From JAAURB01 sp049649525 (GTDB lineage: Bacteria > Cyanobacteriota > Cyanobacteriia > Cyanobacteriales > Microcoleaceae): a stretch of DNA of 64,000 bases. The DNA is taken from contig JBARZE010000064.1 in the NCBI GenBank assembly GCA_049649525.1, positions 1 to 64,000 of the forward strand, given 5' to 3'. Positions 62,126-64,000 of the stretch are shown piece after piece. Each line of letters begins with the position of its first letter. The first letter of the stretch is position 1. Under the pieces are notes generated by a model, which was not told where the DNA came from, did no database searches, and worked only from the letters and a program-made list of their open reading frames with translations. The translations under genes and the position numbers were made by a program.

Positions 62126-63396
62126 TGTGGAATTATTTGTTCAATTACAATTTTTGCCAGTTTATCGGCAGCACCACTATTACCTCGAACTTGACGCAGG
62201 CGATCGCCCATCATTCTCAATTTTAATGGCTGTTCTAAATAGTCTATAACAGTATCGGCGACTTCTCCCGCTGTTATTCGCCCAACTAATTCTGGGACTA
62301 TTTCCTGTTTTGCCCAAATATTTGGCCAAGCGTATAATTTTCCCTGTCGTAATACCCAGTTATTGATACCGCGAGCAAACCATGACCCCAAAATAGGTAA
62401 ATTGGCTAAAATTCCGGGTATGCCTTCCTGAAGCCGCATAACGTCGAGCTGATAGGTGGGAATCAGCACCACCATGGGAATGGCTAAAGATCCTAATTCG
62501 GCTGTATTTGCGCCAATAGTGGTTAAACACAAGTGACATTGACGAAATAAATCATAGGCTGGGGTGGTTGTCCACAGTTGTACCCGTAACCCTTCGGGGG
62601 TTTCTAGATAAGGAATTTGATCGAGAATTAATTTAGCGGATAATCCTTCGATTTGTTGTAATATAGGATTATATTGCTGATTGGCATAGTGAGCTAACGT
62701 CTGTAAATCGACTGTCGGGGCAACGGGAATCACAAACCGAGTTTGCGGGCGGCGGTTGTATATGTGTTGGGCGATCGCTAAACTAAAGGGTACACCTAAA
62801 GCTAACTTCATCGGTTTAGATCCGGGTAAAATCCCAATTAATTCGAGATGGCTTTGTGTTCCGTCAATTTGTTGTAAATTAGATGAAGTCTTAGTGGCAA
62901 CAGAAACATCCGCCATCAAATCCCCAATCACATTAAATTTATAATGATATTGAGGCGAAACAGAATTAAGAATTTCGGGTTTCATTACGCCAAAGCCATC
63001 TACCCAACGCCACCATCGCGCCTCCCATTCAGCATAAATCACGCTACGATATCTGAGACGTTTGGCGATCGCAATAGTAAAAAATTGGTCACCGCCGAGA
63101 AATAAAACCGCCCCTGTAGGCGACCATTCCCAGGAATTAGCAGTTTTTCCCCATAGCAAAAACGACCAGAAATCTGCCGCCTTTTGTACGCGATCAACTT
63201 CTGGATACTTTTCTACAACAGCCGCTTCGTTGCCCATCGCGTGCGGACAGGGAGATAAAATCACAGAAATTCGTAAATTTAAATTTAGTGATTTTTCCTG
63301 TTGTCGTAACGCCTTTACTGTTGGGCGTACCCAAGTGGTAATTTCTCCGGGGCCGTTAGATAAAATTAGGATATCAGTTAATTTGTCATTTGTCAT
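62122..63396 (-). CDS. Lipid-A-disaccharide synthase-related glycosyltransferase
   Basis: The 424-residue protein is similar to the GT19 fold, but is the cyanobacterial LpxB-related branch rather than E. coli-type LpxB. It has ILILSNGPGEITTWVRP near the N-terminus, LSPCPHAMGNEAAVV, FLGGDQFFTIAIAKRL, VIGDLMADVS and GILPGSKPMKLALGVPF in the middle (nucleotide-sugar region), and LTTIGANTAELGSLAIPMVV in the C-terminal domain. Many cyanobacteria lack canonical lipid A, so the true acceptor lipid is not known. The 3' end abuts the pseudogene. Confidence 0.85.
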   Translation of the reverse strand: MTNDKLTDILILSNGPGEITTWVRPTVKALRQQEKSLNLNLRISVILSPCPHAMGNEAAVVEKYPEVDRVQKAADFWSFLLWGKTANSWEWSPTGAVLFLGGDQFFTIAIAKRLRYRSVIYAEWEARWWRWVDGFGVMKPEILNSVSPQYHYKFNVIGDLMADVSVATKTSSNLQQIDGTQSHLELIGILPGSKPMKLALGVPFSLAIAQHIYNRRPQTRFVIPVAPTVDLQTLAHYANQQYNPILQQIEGLSAKLILDQIPYLETPEGLRVQLWTTTPAYDLFRQCHLCLTTIGANTAELGSLAIPMVVLIPTYQLDVMRLQEGIPGILANLPILGSWFARGINNWVLRQGKLYAWPNIWAKQEIVPELVGRITAGEVADTVIDYLEQPLKLRMMGDRLRQVRGNSGAADKLAKIVIEQIIPH

Positions 63397-63648
63397 TAGT
63401 TCTGATTAATTTGTCGTTTTACCCTATATAGCACTAGCACTATGCATATCGGTGCAAAACACTTGTAGAAGCTATTGGCGTAACGCTTCTGGGGGAAAAG
63501 CCTGTTGTCGTCAACTTCTGAATTTTGTACAGACGTATCATGCTATGTCTCTACTGCGTAGCACGCTAGATCACCTCGTCAAAACTTTCCTCTTTACTAT
63601 ATTGCGTTATCTTAAAAAAGCATCAATCATCAATCATCACCCCACCTT
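63397..63648. other. Intergenic region before the histidine phosphatase gene
   Basis: About 250 bp between divergent genes with no supported gene. An open frame from 63452 crosses it but lacks a ribosome-binding site and family character. Confidence 0.35.
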
Positions 63649-64000
63649 ATGACTCAGACTGTTTGGATTGCAAGACATGGAAACCGGATAGATTTTGTTA
63701 ACCCGGAGTGGTTTAATACAGCCCAGCGTCGTTACGACCCTCATTTATCCGATGATGGCATCATTCAAGCCCAACAATTAGCCAAACGCTTATCGTCTGA
63801 GAATATTAGTCATATTTTCGCTTCCCCTTTTTTACGTACAGTTCAAACCGCTTATGCCGTTGCAGAAATATTAGATATTCCGCTTAAATTAGACTGGGGT
63901 TTATGTGAATGGTTAAATGTAGAATGGATGTCTGAACAGCCAGAAACATTATCCGTTGAAACATTAGTTCAACAATTTCCCCGCATCGATCAAACTCACG
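63649..64000 (+). CDS. Histidine phosphatase family protein (3' end outside window)
   Basis: Partial: about 117 codons from ATG 63649 to the window edge. The catalytic RHG motif is in VWIARHGNRIDF near residue 10, and HLSDDGIIQAQQLAKRL and IFASPFLRTVQTA are the usual following segments. Members include phosphoglycerate mutases, alkaline-active phosphatases and signalling phosphatases. The class cannot be decided without the C-terminus. Confidence 0.88.
   Translation, partial: MTQTVWIARHGNRIDFVNPEWFNTAQRRYDPHLSDDGIIQAQQLAKRLSSENISHIFASPFLRTVQTAYAVAEILDIPLKLDWGLCEWLNVEWMSEQPETLSVETLVQQFPRIDQTH

Noticed and set aside
63452..63652. 66-codon plus-strand ORF before the phosphatase gene
   Set aside because: It has no ribosome-binding site and no family character, and its end overlaps the real phosphatase start.

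Overview
The window is chromosomal DNA from a cyanobacterium, most likely a filamentous member of the Oscillatoriales; the genus cannot be fixed from sequence reading alone. The evidence is the many copies of the HIP1 octamer GCGATCGC (for example near 1253, 5694, 7377, 13328, 17158 and 18168), a stand-alone ATP synthase beta-epsilon operon, a Psb34-like photosystem II subunit, a phycobiliprotein lyase, MenG, a PatD-like protein, cyanobacteria-specific DUF families, and PEP-CTERM and RTX proteins. Most genes are housekeeping or conserved cyanobacterial genes in short transcription units on both strands.

Layout. 1-5500: the end of a gene for a double-glycine-leader peptide, a Gfo/Idh/MocA oxidoreductase, a glutaredoxin-glutathione synthetase pair, an RTX protein, a pyrimidine-rich tandem repeat and a BON-like protein. 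5500-9100: glmM and an overlapping DUF3038-DUF4335-type pair. 9100-12800: an IS630 element that has split a gene for a membrane-anchored pentapeptide-repeat protein, with a small Cys-rich secreted protein upstream. 12800-19200: a DUF815-type ATPase, a TMEM14 protein, PatD-like, the (p)ppGpp enzyme and a YgfZ-like protein. 19400-22700: an RTX-lipase fusion, an HNH protein and two PEP-CTERM proteins. 22960-26750: a tight run encoding a lipoprotein, a metallophosphoesterase and an ABM-type monooxygenase. 26800-35400: a CBS-GAF histidine kinase, a HEAT protein, a methyltransferase pseudogene, a divergent PEP-synthase-like protein, YbjN and DUF2237 proteins. 35700-38330: minE, atpD and atpC. 38330-50600: an alpha/beta hydrolase, an ethylene-receptor-like histidine kinase, a beta-hydroxyacid dehydrogenase, psb34, a TPR protein, a response regulator, a prepilin peptidase, a kinase-WD40 protein, rnhA, a 45-residue membrane peptide and a phycobiliprotein lyase. 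50680-55660: an MBL/beta-CASP protein, a REC-GAF regulator overlapping menG, and DUF445 and DUF3493 proteins. 55660-64000: paired hairpins, a gamma-glutamylcyclotransferase, a Uma2 gene carrying an in-frame palindromic insertion, a flippase-like protein, a HEAT protein, an HdrB-like and ferredoxin pair, a decayed Rpn/PD-(D/E)XK gene, an LpxB-related protein and the start of a histidine phosphatase.

The most notable observations are: (i) removing the IS630 element together with one TA copy restores a single open frame of about 693 codons; (ii) a 45-bp in-frame insertion containing a 42-bp near-perfect palindrome sits inside a Uma2 gene; (iii) an ethylene-receptor-type sensor has Gly where plant ETR1 has its copper-binding Cys; (iv) a double-glycine-leader protein with an Asp-rich repetitive body opens the window; (v) two tandem hairpins at 55781-55860 show a compensatory base change. 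No CRISPR array, rRNA or tRNA gene was found.
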